Shown here: in pieces, positions 1 to 14,200 of the stretch | Position numbering within the stretch: the stretch's first letter is position 1 | How the letters are laid out: each line of letters starts with the position of its first letter | From: Acanthaster planci | Taxonomy: Eukaryota; Echinodermata; Asteroidea; Valvatida; Acanthasteridae | Length of the DNA: 64,000 bases | Direction: 5' to 3' | Assembly: GCF_001949145.1 (NCBI RefSeq) | Contig: NW_019091374.1 | Location: forward strand, 938,811 to 1,002,810 | Position numbers and translations under genes: made by a program | The notes under the pieces: generated by a model | The model's input: the letters and a program-made list of their open reading frames with translations, nothing else | The model's database searches: none | What the model was told of the DNA's origin: nothing

Positions 1-146
1 GATGAGTCACCAAAACGCTCAAAATTAAAACCAACAATAACCCGAACAGTTGTTACTTAAGCTGACAAAATACACCCATGGTTAGGTACGGCATCGGGCG
101 ACTTCTTTAATAGTCTGAAATAGACTTCGTTGGGGGACAAACCCAC

Positions 147-520
147 CTCATAATTCACTCGCACTTCAGTTTTAACCTCCTGCTCGGCAAACACGTCATC
201 TGAGGCCACCTCGCTCCTTGCAACCGCTGGTTTTTCCCCTGCCACCATGCCTGCCTGCGGCCCGTCTCCGCCCGGCTCGGCCAGGGCACAGGCGCGCTTA
301 AGCTCCTCCTCCAGTCTCTCCGAACGCTCCTCAGAGATGCTGAGGCGCTGCTCCAAGATGTCCTTGTCGGTGGTGAGGCTGCCGAGGCGCTGCTTGAGGG
401 TCTCCTTGAGGCTGGCATTGTCGGTGCGGAGCTGCTCGGCCTCTTGGCGCACCTGGACTAGCTCCTTCTCCTGCTGTTCCTGGGTCACCTCTTTGCTCTT
501 GATGACAAGTAAAAGGTCCC
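147..520 (-). CDS. MTCL1-like: MTCL-like exon 6 (124 codons, continues left of window)
   Basis: The acceptor at 521-522 follows a good pyrimidine tract (TATTTCTTTTACATTTTAG). Two leading bases complete the Gly codon left by exon 5, giving GDLLLVIKSKEVTQEQQEKE and then coiled coil (LRTDNASLKETLKQRLGSLT; ILEQRLSISEERSERLEEEL). The preferred donor is GAG|GTGGGT at 147/146, phase 0. If it is not used, the frame runs on 29 codons to TAA at 57-59 and would give a shorter C-terminal isoform. Weaker acceptors nearer the ORF start exist, but only this one has a proper pyrimidine tract and matching phase. Confidence 0.8.
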
Positions 521-2185
521 CTAAAATGTAAAAGAAATACTTATTTTACACATATTTACCCATTCAAAAAAAAAAGAGTCGTCAAGAACTTGTTACCACT
601 GCTGTAGAACAGGCTGCTATGGTCAGACTTTGGGCAACCAAACAGCAAAAGGTGTCCAAAATTGGACAAAGCGATGGACTGCCAATGTTCCAAACGTTGT
701 TCACAGCTTGTTTCCTGATAAAACTAATGCATTGTTTGATTAGGTACAACTCCAGAGTTATGCTCATATTAATCAATAACGACGGGCACCATATGGTGCT
801 CTCCAACTACAAAGCGCGCTTACATGTAACAGTCATGCATAACTTTCATAAGCGATCTTCAAGCTGTAAGTCCAGACGGAACAAACATTTTCACTACCGA
901 TTCTCCCAGCAGGGAAGTGTGGCTTTTCAGCATGCCAATGCATGACCAGCAACATCTTCAGCAGATCAATATTACCACCGACATCGACGGCTGCTGCATG
1001 CAAGCAGTGAAGTCGAATTAAACTTATGGGGTATGAAGGTTGACCGAGGGCGGTAACAGTGGATCGTCGAAGTAGAACAGACGTAGTGTCGTTAGAACTG
1101 CAGATAAGCACTATCATTATCAGTAACACATGAAACGATAGGGAGTGTATGGAATATTTCTGGCATTCTCGAGGAGCTGCCTTTATTTCCCCCGGCCACG
1201 GGTAATTACGACACACATTGCAGCAATTAGGCTTCCAACCCCCCCCCGCAGCTCTGATACCCTATCCGAAATGCTAGCTGATTACGGGGTCTGCGTTGGG
1301 CCTGTGACGTCAGCCGCGTTGCATGACGGGATATTATCTTGAAAATGGACGTGACAGGTTCTCCTCGGGGAGAGGGGAGCTGACTAGAATATTTCGTGTG
1401 AGGGCGTGCTTTATCGAATACTGAGTTGAGCCGGCAAGGTTGTGACTCATAATGTAAGGGGCCTGGCCAGACTGCTTATCAGATATTCAACCACATTTTA
1501 GTATCCATTCAGAAGTATCGATATCTCTGTGGTTCCACTGTGTGTCCTTGCACTTTGCTCCATAACTCCGTTCAATAAACAGATACGTGTCTCTTTTTCA
1601 ATTTAAAAAGCCCTGCTTGATTCTATGTGCTTTTCCCTCATTTTGGCAAGGTTAATAATAATGATTTTCGAACATAAACCCCTGAGAGAAACCTTTCAAA
1701 CTGTCATACAGAAATAATCACAGCTGCTTTTATTGCAATCAGAAAACTATAGAAAAAAGTACAAAAGTACAAGTGCCAGAACGTGTGTGAGAATAAGGGG
1801 ACAGTAGTCAGTGAAATAGCTAAATGTCACAGCAAAACATTTCGAAAACATTATTCCACTTTTACCTTTCATCTCTTATTAATTTACAAGGACGGTCGAT
1901 TTTTCATTGCTGAATGTCAGCATTGGAAAGCTATTAAAGGTCACTTGAAATAAACGAAGTTCCCCTCAAGTTTTCCAAGTCAAAATTTTATGTGCCTCAA
2001 ATTATCTGCACATGCATGCACACAACACACGCAGCCAATCTCAAAACGGGAAATGGAAATCAAGTTGATAGGTCACTCGCACTTTTTGGCTTGCACTTTT
2101 GCTTGGCTTTTTTTCGTACTTCAGTTTTTCTCCCTTTGGACAAGCAGCACTGTCACAAACAAAGTGCTGGGAATATGGAGAAATT

Positions 2186-2259
<74 letters not shown>

Positions 2260-5200
2260 GATGTAATAGGTGTATACGGCTCATATTGTGCGCAGCAGCT
2301 AGAGCGAAAGCGAATGATATCATGGTGCTTGGAAATTATGCATGGAATAACTATATAAACGCTTTAAATTATTTTGTCTGATTGGGGGAGGGCATTTTCT
2401 GATCTCGTTGTCGTCTCCAGCTTGTCAAGTTTAATACTTGGAGACAAGACTTCAAGGCTAAGGGATCAACGCAGCTGCATTCTATGCTCAGCCTCCAGAA
2501 ACATACAGTTTTCTTATAAATGAAGCAAAAGTGTTTAGTATTATGTATTTTTATTTGTGTCCAACGGCAAACATTCGAAAGTGACTGCAAAACTCGAGAT
2601 GAAACCAAAATTGGAAATGAAGTCAACATTAAAAAAAAATGAAAGGCGAGCCCAGAGACATCAAGATTTTCTATGTACCTAGGTAGCCTCTGTACGGTGG
2701 CTCTAAAAATAAAGTCATGACTGAAGCCTGGTAGGAGGTTGACAAATATTGTTTTGTCCAAAATTAAGCCATAGCAGCGCCGCAAGGCAGGAAACCGGCA
2801 TTAATGGTGTGACGGATTCATATGCAATTACAAAGCCAACCCACTGATTTGTAACACCAACTGGCAAGATTCATTCCACCAATTGTGTCCTTCCGATAAG
2901 AAGGGGGGGGTTTGCCCTGTTACCAAGTTCCTTGGAAGGCAATGTCTGATAACACCTCAAGATGGGGTCACAGATCTTGGATTTGGGTCAATATCGAGAC
3001 AACACCTTCCAGATATAGCTATGAAGATGTCACAAAAACGTTTGTGGGCGAACAAAAAGAGTGACTAATTGACCAATTCAAACTAAAAATAGGCAGAGAA
3101 TCGCACGCGTAGAGTGGAGAGCATTCAAATAACATATCGCCACAAGAACAAAAACAACACAAGTCTGAAAAGTATTAGGGTCGAAAGAAAAAAAGGTCAG
3201 TCTAATGAATGAATGGAATACAATATTGGCATTCCATGTAGTATTAACACGCAAAAATCACGTTAACTCCTTGTAATACTCTGTAAGTCATCCATGCAAT
3301 CCTTTAAACATCTCTGCAATTAATTCAGGTATAGCTTGGTTAAGATTTTTGCCATATAATCATGAAGATAATTTTGCATCTTTTTCTTGAGCAGTTCAAG
3401 GTCAATTGGACATTCTCGGTGACTATTACATCACTAAATATCTCCATTACTGGAACGTGTGCACAAAAGAAAAAATTCCCTATCGAAAAATGCTGGCTGC
3501 TTTGCCACATGGAAACTCTCCATAAGACATAAAAGAATGATTCAAAAGCTTTCAAACCCCTAGAGAAAAAGCTAACATTGCTTTCGAGTCAGGTGGCCAG
3601 CCTCAAAAACAATTTGGCACTGAACACGGGAATCGTTCCACATCAGTCACTCTTCCGAAATTTTCAAACTATTTCTAAATTCAGAAAGCACCAAAATGAA
3701 GTCACGTAAAGGTTTACACACCTAGCTCCTCTTGTAGCGTCCCGATCTGACTTTGTAAGCTCTGCAGACGTTCATTGTCCTCTGACGTCGTAGATGACGT
3801 CGACTCCTGCCTGATCACCGGCTCAGGCTTCCGTTCCTTCTCCGTAGCCGCCAAGGCCTTCTCAGCCGACACTTTCTCCGTCAGTGCCCTTTCTGCGGCC
3901 TCCTCTAGCCGCTCAGTAAGCTCCTCCAGCCCTACGATCTTCCTTCTCATGGAGTCCGCCTCGGTTTTCAGCAAAGCGATCTGCGACCGCAGTTTGTGCT
4001 CGACACCTTTGACCTTGCCCTTCCCAGGCTCCTTGGCGGTGGCGATCTCACTGAGCTTGCGCAGGCTCTCGGTTTCCAGCTGCAGGCTTCTGTTCTCGAA
4101 TTCGGCCTCCACTAGGCGCCGTTTGAGGGATGCTATCACCGTCTCGGCTTTCATTCGTTGGGCCCGGCGCTCCTCTGAATCTTCCGCGGCTCCTCGGTTG
4201 GCATCATCCGGCTGAGGGTACAAGGCGTTGAGCTCCTCAAAGGTCTCCAGTTTGACGCGGAGGGCCTCGTTCTCCCGGAGCACGTCCTCCAGCTGCCGCT
4301 GGAGGGCGCTAGACTCGGCGGCTATTTCCTGGGCACTGTCACTGGATTTCTCATCACCTCCCGTCGAAGCTCTTGTTTTGCCTGTAGAAAGACAAAAAAG
4401 AATAAATAAAATATAGTAAAACAAAGGCAATCCTTTCAACGAGTGTCCCCACTTTGATACTTCTACTTGTTAAAGAGTCCCAACACTACCTGCAGTGGAA
4501 ACATTCTCCAACAAAGTATATATTTATTTGAATGGCAGAAATTGAATTGAAATTGTTATGCTCAAATGCAAACAAAGGTACTTCAAGAACATTTTAGGGA
4601 AAGATCATTAGATGCCTTATAATTCCTTGATAAAGAGAATGAACTAAGGAACACCTTGACCATTTATCACACAACTGGGCAAATCCATTACTTTGTTGCG
4701 AGGCATGCATTAAACGCAGACTACGAAAATCCGTCTGCACCTTTAAGATAAACCTGCTTCACTTGACCCAGTTTCCTCGGGCTTCAATGATCAGGTTTTT
4801 TGAAATGATAGCCCTGAATCCGTCAATGCAGGGACCCTGGCTGAGAGGAAGGGGCTCGTTAAACCGGGCGAGGGTATAACGTGAATCAGAGGAAACGACC
4901 GCACAGCGTGCATAAGCAGCCAGTCCTCGTCGAGCGGGGGGACTGGGCAAAACGGATAGTTGGTCCGTCACATTTAGGCCTAGGCCTCGCTGTGGATCGA
5001 CCATTCGCAGATTGACCGCATGCATACTATCGTGGGCAGTGTGCTCCAGACACTCTAGAAATCGTGGTTTTAAAACGAGTGTTAAATGAACACCCTCGGT
5101 TTCCATATAGGTGGTGTTGTCCTGCATGGATGCTGACGGTGTTAAATATGTTTTAGAGCTTTTGCACTGCACCGATATCAGACTAGCAGGACTAATGTTG

Positions 5201-8200
5201 GCGACTGGCTTTATTCCAAGGCAAAGCAGCTGAAAATCAACCTTGATTAATCCAGGGACATTTTAGGACTACAGATTTGCCTGTCAGTTCCATGAAGCCC
5301 GAGACAGCCGATGGCCAATGACAGAAAAAAATGAAGCTCCACAGTGGTGTGACATCGCATTTTTTAGGAATGTGAGGACGATAGTGTTGATTTAAGTATC
5401 GATTCCTCCAGGTCGAGGATGGCTTTCATTCGATTCCGGTCATGCACTCGGACTCGTCACTTATCACAACTCAAGCCAAGACTGTCCCATCGATAACAGA
5501 TAATAACGATGGTGATTTATTTTCACAAAATTCCCCTACAAAACCATTGAGGCACCTTTCCAAATGTGCGTCAACACTTGCACCAAGCGTTGTGTATCCA
5601 ATGAAATCGCTTCTGGGGCGATTTTGATGGCCAAACGCAACGCACTCGTTTGTTTAATATGTTAATAGGTCGATTTTTGTGTCCATGAAAGTGAAACACA
5701 TGAACGAATCGCAACGCAACAACCCCCCCCCCAAAAAAAAGTACATATGGAAAGGCGCCTGTAATGTGATGTTATAATTTTATGTTTTTGTACTTTCTTG
5801 CTTTAAGTTGGTCAACTTAGAAGCAAACCTCGATAAATCAGGGCACACTTACCAAGAACTTTGAATGAAATTAGCAAAGTGAATAAAAGTATTCTTGAAG
5901 GAACTTAATAGTAGACAACATAAGGACGTTTAGTTCTCCATCGTGGAGGCGTAGCTTTTTTCCATCCACGGAATCTATTTCCAAGGTTATTCGGGCGAGT
6001 TTGAATATAAGCCGGTAACAAATCCCACTTGCAGACTAGGCCTAATACCACCAAGATCTTGAGTCTGATGTTTGAAACAGAGCCAGATTTTCATCTAACT
6101 ACCCAGACAGACATGCCTTGGGTTACGCGATAAAGCGGGCCCATGGGTCCGTCCCCAAAAGTGAACCACGTGGGTTTATGATGACTGTATGTTTGACATA
6201 CACATACAAAATTCACATAAGATTGAAAGAGACTTGTAAAATGTCCTGGACAAGTCTTCGTGCAAATGATTTCCTTGGGATGTTACATAATCAACAAGAG
6301 TTGCGTTTGTATAATACGGACGAGCATTGCTCCGCTTGCAGAAAGGTACAAAGATGAGAACTTTCTTTTCCAGTACTGCAATACCGTCTGATGTTACAGT
6401 GATCATTCAGGTTTTGGTTAAAGTTTGCGTTACGTGAAATGCGCTTTGTCTATACTATGGACGACAGAGTTTATCGACTGTAGAACTTTTGCCAAATATC
6501 GTATATATATCAAATATTAACTGCCAATAAGCTGTTGGGCAAATTCGTCTTTTTCTTTTTTTCACTCGGACAATAAGCTAGCACCTTTAAGTAGTCCAAA
6601 GACTCTACAAATTTTTGGTATAAACGAAACCCCCAGCTCAGTTGCACCAACATTTTGGACAATGTGGCTTGTGACCTTTTATGACGGTGTGGTCAGTGTG
6701 GTCAATAAAGGTATTGTGCAAGCAGTCTTACGCGTTGATGCTGGTCGACATCTTAAGCTGTAAAACATGGATATTAAATCATTGCAAGAGTGGATCAAAT
6801 CGGCCCAAGCAACAGCATTAAGCAGAACGCTAAACATCCTTTAACCTTTAAACAGGGATCTAATAATGAGATAAATCTATGACATCCATTTAATTCATGA
6901 AATTGACTGACAGTGCTTGTGTTTGAGCTTGTCTGAGTTTGCCTTCTTGCAGATCACGTGTGCGCATGGATGATGACTCTTGTATGTCTGCCACGATCGA
7001 AGCCTGCTATTTTGATATTTTTATCAAGTGTGGATTAAATGTGTGGGACACGATCACCGTCATACCTGATGGCTCATCACCGGCAGACTGCAAGGACCTC
7101 CTTTGCCGCTCGAGGGCGCACTCCAGCTCCTCATTGGCCATCTCCAGCTCCCTCATCTTCCTGCGCATGACCGTTGCCTCCTGCTCCACCAACATCAGCT
7201 GCAGTCGTAGCTCTGCCTCTTTCTCCGTGGACGCCCCGCGGCCGTTCTCCGGTTTCTTTGGTTCGTCTAAGGTTCCAAATCTCATCTTGAATCTGAAAAA
7301 AAAGCAAAATTGGAAAAGTTTTGGTAGCTACAGTTGCAGGTTTTCTTGTCCTCATGTTTTTCGACGCATGCCTGGCAATGTTAAATTTCCCTTTTTCTCG
7401 GACCATTTCCCTGCAATCGACTTCTTTGGCGCCATCGAAATAGCAATTACCAAGATAAATGTATTAAGCTGGACAACCACGATAAAATATACATCAAAAC
7501 GCTTATTTTACACGGTCGTTCTCCAGTTGCTGCAAATGAAGAACCAACGGCTGATAAGATACCTGGAAATTTGACATGGTCCTTGCTTCCAACTTCCTTT
7601 TACTTGACCCTTTCAGTGAAGATGTTCATTTTCATTACAATACTCCTCTCATAAAATGTTCCCCTTCTTAACGTCTTTCATAAAAATCCCTTTGTCCCTA
7701 CAGCAGGATTTCTCCAATATTGAACAGCTTGGGATCAGTTGATCTATGTCAAAAGACCGTCCATCTAATGTGTTTCGCACGTCATGGACTTGCCATTTTT
7801 TATTCAAAATCCAACTAACTGACCTGAATCCGACTCATGTGAGACTAGCAACTTGCAGGAATCTTAAATTCTGATGGCTCCTGTTTCTCCAAAGCCAACA
7901 TTCTTTACATGAGTTTAACGCGCATTACTTTTCCCTTTTTAACGCAAACCACACGCTTCCATCATTTACCTCTCTAATTCGAAGTCTAGCGCCTCCTTCT
8001 CCTGCTCCACCAGGGCCAAGTTTTTGCGAACAGCGTTAGCCTCTTCCTCCAGCAGCTGCAACTGGTGCTGCAGGTCGCGCTCCCGCTCCGTGGACTCCTG
8101 CAAGTCGTTCAGCAGCGCCGCCACGTCGATATCACTGTCCGAGTCCGACGACGTTGAGGCACGCAGGACCTCGATCTGCGTTGGGAAAGAGGTTGTTGGT

Positions 8201-11200
8201 ATTCAATGGTGATTCCAGAGGAGATCAAAATAGAACCCACTTTGATTGACGTTGGACACTCTTTTCGAAACTTCTGCCTTTCTCAGTCAGTTCCCAGTCG
8301 AAATAAAAATAGTATTTTCATGCCAGTACTTATTATCATCAATGGTGAACTCGATGAAAGATTTGATTTTGGAAGAGCTCCATTTTCAACAAAACAGGCC
8401 GTTTTCGAAAGCGCACACACCCAAACCTGCTTAAAGCAATTTTCTTGAAAGTTTGGATTTTTGTTCTTGAACTTTTGGTCCGCGACCGTCACTTTCATAG
8501 AAAATGCTACAACAAAAACGGCCCAAACTTCTATGCAGACAAGTACGTTTGACCCACAGACATCGCAGATATTACATGGTAATCATTACAGAATGTCGGA
8601 AAAGCTGTACAGAACTGTTTGCCGATTAGCTGTGTCCTTTTTCTTCTGTTAACTAGACAATTCTGATTTGAATGATGATAGAAATTTAAGAAAGTACTCG
8701 GTTTGTAACATTCCAGAACATATGTAATACAAAACTGCTGCCCTCTCTCAGAAATGTTTTCAGTTAGTGAATTCTGGGTTCACAATTTGAACAGTAATAC
8801 CTGTGCACTGAACCATGTCTTCCCTAGATGACTTCACAGCAACAGTGCCCTCAATAGTCCAAAAGAACATGGATAATTTTGATTGTTTAAAAGTGTGCAC
8901 TTTTCAATGCATTTAACCAAATAGGAGTGTGGAAGAGTTTTCAAACTTGAAGAAAAGTACCCAAAAAAATGCAGAAAAATTGTGTAGAAAACAATTCCTT
9001 GCAGCTACCCTTTAAGCGTCGCACCCATAGTCGGTAAAATCAGAGATAGCTGAGAGGGTAGGATTTTGACTGAGTCGGCTGCATTCCAACATTACGTTTT
9101 ATCCGCGTTCACTCTTTATTGGCACAATCGCACTCTTGAGTATCGGGTCGATGTTTTCCCGGTTTATGGTAGGACTGATTCCATGACGGATTCATGCATC
9201 TATCCCCTTGATCATTTGCAGCACGCACAAACTTTTCTGATTGTCTGAAAGGTATTTTGCGCTTGTTGGGGACATCAGCGATACCTCCTGATGAAATGTT
9301 TGAGTACATCTGTGTACAAGTTTAGGCCTCGTCTGCTACGCTCTCAGCGTCTTTTGCGTCGGTATATGATAACTATATAAGGAGGGACCGGACTTTTGGG
9401 CGACAATTTCATGGATTCAGGTATTTTACTCTCCGCAATAGCGAGTTTAAATTGTGGCCGGATCCTATAACACGCTTCTTAAAGCCACATTTTTAGACAG
9501 TTTGTTTTAGTTTGCATCAGAGAGAGAGAGAGAGTAAATCAAGGTTTATTTGTGATATTTTACTCGGTTTTTCACTTTGATAGAAACTGAGATTAATTTT
9601 ACGGGTGAACATGTTGAATATTTCTCATGAGTTGCACTTTGCAATGTTCCTGTTAAGGCCATTAAACTCTAAGTGTTTCTGGTGACTTGAGACCCTTTTA
9701 GTTAAGTTCGATTAAAGTTTTTTTCATCAAACCTTGGTCTGAAGTTTCTTTGATGATTCTTCATCTTGCGATTGCTTCAGTTTGCGCCGAATGACATCGA
9801 CCTGGAGGAAGTCAAAAGAAATAAACCGTTTAGCAGTGGTGAACAATTTTCTGATCCCTGGCAAGTAATGCGTAGCGCTGGAGCAAAAAATCCTGCTGTA
9901 TAAAGGGAGCTTTTCGGAAAGCAAGAACCTTATGACCAAAATCAACTCATGGCAGAGCAAAAAAAAATTAAGGTGGAGACTATTAACTTATTGACAGTCT
10001 TTCTCTAGAGCATTCTTTAACTAGGCAATTGTTAATTCAAGTGATATTTATGGAAGGCAACATAAACGCAGATTATGACATGAATTTCAACGTGTATAGG
10101 AGATCCACGTTTCAGCATTAGTTTATTTCATAATTAGTGTAATTATTATACATGTAACAAATTGTATCGGTTGACGGCGCGTCTGGTTAGGACCTGACAT
10201 TGTCCATAAATTATGCTTCGATTTGTTTATGCACGTTGCTCTGCACATTTCTCCAGATACATGAAATGAATGCGTTCTTAAATCGTTTTCAACTTAATCG
10301 AAGGGACACTTTCGCTGACATCTAATTTGACAAACCAGTTGTACCAGTGACACAGGCTTTGTCAATAATTTAAACTATACAGAACGGGACAACTCAGTTA
10401 TCGAACTTCTCAAGGGGATTAACATGTAACTAACATGTAAGTGGGGTGAGAACACGAATTTGTTCAAGGGGAATTTTAGCTAAACAAGTGACTATATACT
10501 TTCGTGATGACGGAGGCGGTTAATTTCATGAGAGCTTTAAGTACGTGTGTCATCGTGACCTTCGAAACGGGAAGTGCAATCTTTGAACCAGAAACGAAGA
10601 GCGTTTTCTGATGCATTTTTTCACGGGCCAACGGATGTTAGTGTGCATTTGCAGGGATTTTCTGTTGACCGATTATAAAGCTCGGGAGACAAAAGACAGC
10701 ATGACAACAGATGTTTCAAGGGTGGATTTTTCTGATGCGCTGTTGATGATCTTTTTTTTTCTAATTTGTGCCGTGGAGTTTTTTTATAAATATCAATGGT
10801 TGATAAGGAACATAATAGGATTTAGTTCCTCATGTTGCGCTGAATAAAAAAATAAGCGCTTGCCAAGGTCTTGCATGCAAACTTTGAAGAACAGAGGTTA
10901 TGTACCCTATTTAATCTAATTAAACTTACAACAAGCAATACTGACAACACCAAAAAAATAATGAATACCGGTAAATAAAAATACAAAATACATGTGAAAC
11001 GGTTCCTGTACGTCACACGGAGAATTGACTAACAAGTAGACACGCCACTTTGTTACCATTAAGGCTGGCTCGTACTCCAGGCTAACGCGAAAGTGACGCG
11101 AATTTGACATCAGAAAGCATTTACAACGGAGCCGTTAGAATTCGCAGCAAGAATATTTGATCTGACTGTCACAATTTTTGAGTTCAAGTTCGCTTTCGCA

Positions 11201-14200
11201 CCAAGTATGAACCGGCCTTAACTGTGTGCAGGAAATTGCTAGACGACAGAAAGTGGTCTGGGTGCCAAACAACAAATTCAAAAGCGTGCCATCTTCAAAG
11301 AGGTGATAAAGATAAGAGTGCATTTCGGAAACCACAGCTTTCGCATATGGCTTAGCCACCCTCCGCTCAGAGGATCATTCGTACTTAACACAAGTATGAC
11401 GTCACGAAAAGTTGGCAGCAAAATTCTCCTGAGATTAAGAAAATCATTCCAACTTTAGTAGCACGAATTTGTACAGGTTAAACATGACGTCGCAGATTGG
11501 CGTTTAAGTTTGTTTGATGTTGAGGCTCAACCTCAACTGTCTACTTAAAGCAAGGCTACAGACGCATTGAATCCTTCCAAAGCTTCAGAAACGCTGCTGT
11601 ATCAAAATGGCTCTGCTACTGTGCTTTGATGAGATCGTCCCTTATGCGGACGGTAATGTTAACAATAGTGTTGTCTACACCGATATTCTACTTCGACGTA
11701 TTAATTAACTGCCACTGTGATAAATTAAATTCATGTCCACAGAACGATTTGTTACATCTATAGTCTGGTAGTATATCAACTTCCTATCAAGGAAGACGTA
11801 CTTATACCAGAAGACAATAGCGCGAGATAAAAAGTGAGAGAACATAGGAAAGTTTATGTGCAACTGTCAAAAAACATTCGGGCAAATTGGTGTTCATGTC
11901 ACCATACCAAGAATGGACTCACACGAACTCTGATTGGCCCAACAACAGACCCTATTCAAGTGAAAGCCATTTCTGATCTGATCCCCTGAATCTGTCTCAT
12001 GAAATGTGAACTGTCGATTAGCATGGCACCAGACTGTTTCATGATCGGCCTTTGCGTTCCAAGCCTCTCTTTCTATATTTGTCGAAGTCTGGCTTAAAAC
12101 ACTATCATTTTTGCATGTTTCATCACAAATTCGAAATTATTCATCAACGCAGAAAGGTACTCATTCGCCATTAAATTTCATTTTATTGCTTTAATTTCTC
12201 CCCTCAACTTTCCATAATAGGCTACAAATTAACCTCGCTTTCATTCTCCAAATGGCTGACCCATGAATAAAGTCTATAAGAGTTATCGCATAAAAGAAAA
12301 CACCCAGCACTACCGCATATACCACAAACACAGTTCTACAAACGTAACATGCTATAAAATCAATCAAAACAGTGAGTTGTTACTTACTTCGCTCCTATGA
12401 AGCTGCATGCAAGCAAAAGGGGAAATACAGCAAAATAAATAAAGCTGTTCCTTGAAAATAACACACAACGATGAAAGCTAAAATTAACACGCCTTTCGTC
12501 CTGAACACATATTGAAATGTTTAAATACTAATCAAAATCCTTACAAGAGGAATGAGAAATATACGGTATATAATACTCTAATGATAAAAATCAACTTTAA
12601 TCACCCTCGGGACAAAATTTTAATGAACTCTGAACTCATTTTAATGAACTTAAGAGAATTATGTCAGGCTCGGTGCATAGCAAATTCTTTGATGCCATGT
12701 ATGGTATCATGGGGACTGTGTGCATGCGCATGAATGTGCACGTTTTGCGCATTTTGTGGCAACACGCAGAGAATCATTCTTTTTCCCTCGCACACTATGT
12801 CTTGGTCTCCGTAACTGTGAATAACGATTGTTTCTCTGCTGTTTGCGGCCTCCTTCAACTTAACAATGTTCTACTGTGCGTTAAAGAGTTTGAGAGTGAT
12901 GTTTTCTTGTTGCTTTAGGTTTGGTTTTACTTGCTCGTTTTTTCTTCGTTTTTCCTTGCTTTAATTAAACAGACAGTGTCCCATTTGTAATTGTGTTTAA
13001 AGGGCATGGTGGCGGGGAATTTGTGGCTTCAGTCGGCTGATGGTATTCGCTCTTTACACGCTGCTGCCATGGGCATGCAGAGCCTCCAACTGGCAGCTTG
13101 TACAATCGCGTCAGAATCGCTGTGTCCAAACTTATGATACATGTCTAAGAACAAAAGCAACACGCGCAAAATCACATAAGCAACATGCACAGGAATCACT
13201 GAACCGGCTATGTTAATTGTGTAAAGTTGCCAGATCGAGGCTCTGCACGCCAATGGCTATGGCGGCAGAGCGCAATAGAGCGAATAGCAATGTTTACCAA
13301 GTCTTCTCGGGTCAATTGCAAGTCATCTTGTCTGAATCATGTCAGCGTGAAACGTGACAAAGAACTCCCCTGTTTTCAACTGTTACTTGTGATTTATTTG
13401 TGAATGACTAATGATCTACCCGGCAGCAACTCTGTTATCGAGCAAAAAGTCCCTACAATTCTGTTCCAGCAAGATATCCAGACCAACACAGCGAGCATCT
13501 AGCACTTCTGATCTACAGGGAATGCCTTAGCCGGCCTTGTCTCTTCTTGTGTCTCTGGTGAGTTCCTAGCCCGTGATATGTTTCCGGACTAGCTCCTTGA
13601 GTCATGTGCAAGAACAGAGGCGTGAATTGTGTCTATGACGGACTAATCCCGCCACTAAAGAGTTTCTGCAATGCATTTATGTACCCTTTGTATCTTAGTT
13701 GGTTAACATTATTTGGCTAATTTGCAATTTTTGTGTCAGTTGGTCAATTCACATTCACGAGAAAACTGGTGGTGTTATCCAGGGGAAAAAATCCATGTCA
13801 CGTTGATTTGTGTAAAATGAAAGGTGCTGGCTTTTTCTGAAGATTTTACTGGCTAAACGTTGTTTTCATTGGTGAATCTATTTTGTAAATACATAGCAAT
13901 AAGCAAGAAAGCAACCCTTTCATAGAAATGTTTTGGTGAGTAAATTCCGGGTTCACAATTTCAACATAAAAATTTGTACCGAGCAGTTTCTTCCCTACAT
14001 GATATCATAACAACCGCGCCCTCAGTTGTCATGGAATGAACGAACACTTTTGAATGTTTTAAAAAGTGCCCTTTTCATTACGTTTAACCGAAAGGGATGT
14101 CAAACAATTTTCATACATTTGAAGAAGAGTCTAAAGCTGCATGCAGATAAATATGTCTACGAAAATTTCACAGGTGCTACCCTTTAATGTTTCCCCATTA

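Noticed and set aside
1990-2358. Poly-Val and poly-Cys ORFs
   Set aside because: Translation of the TTG microsatellite.
3775-4416. Ser-rich plus-strand ORFs
   Set aside because: Antisense shadows of MTCL-like exon 5.
4759-5172. 137-codon minus-strand ORF
   Set aside because: No recognisable domain or exon-phase relation to neighbours; left as intron.
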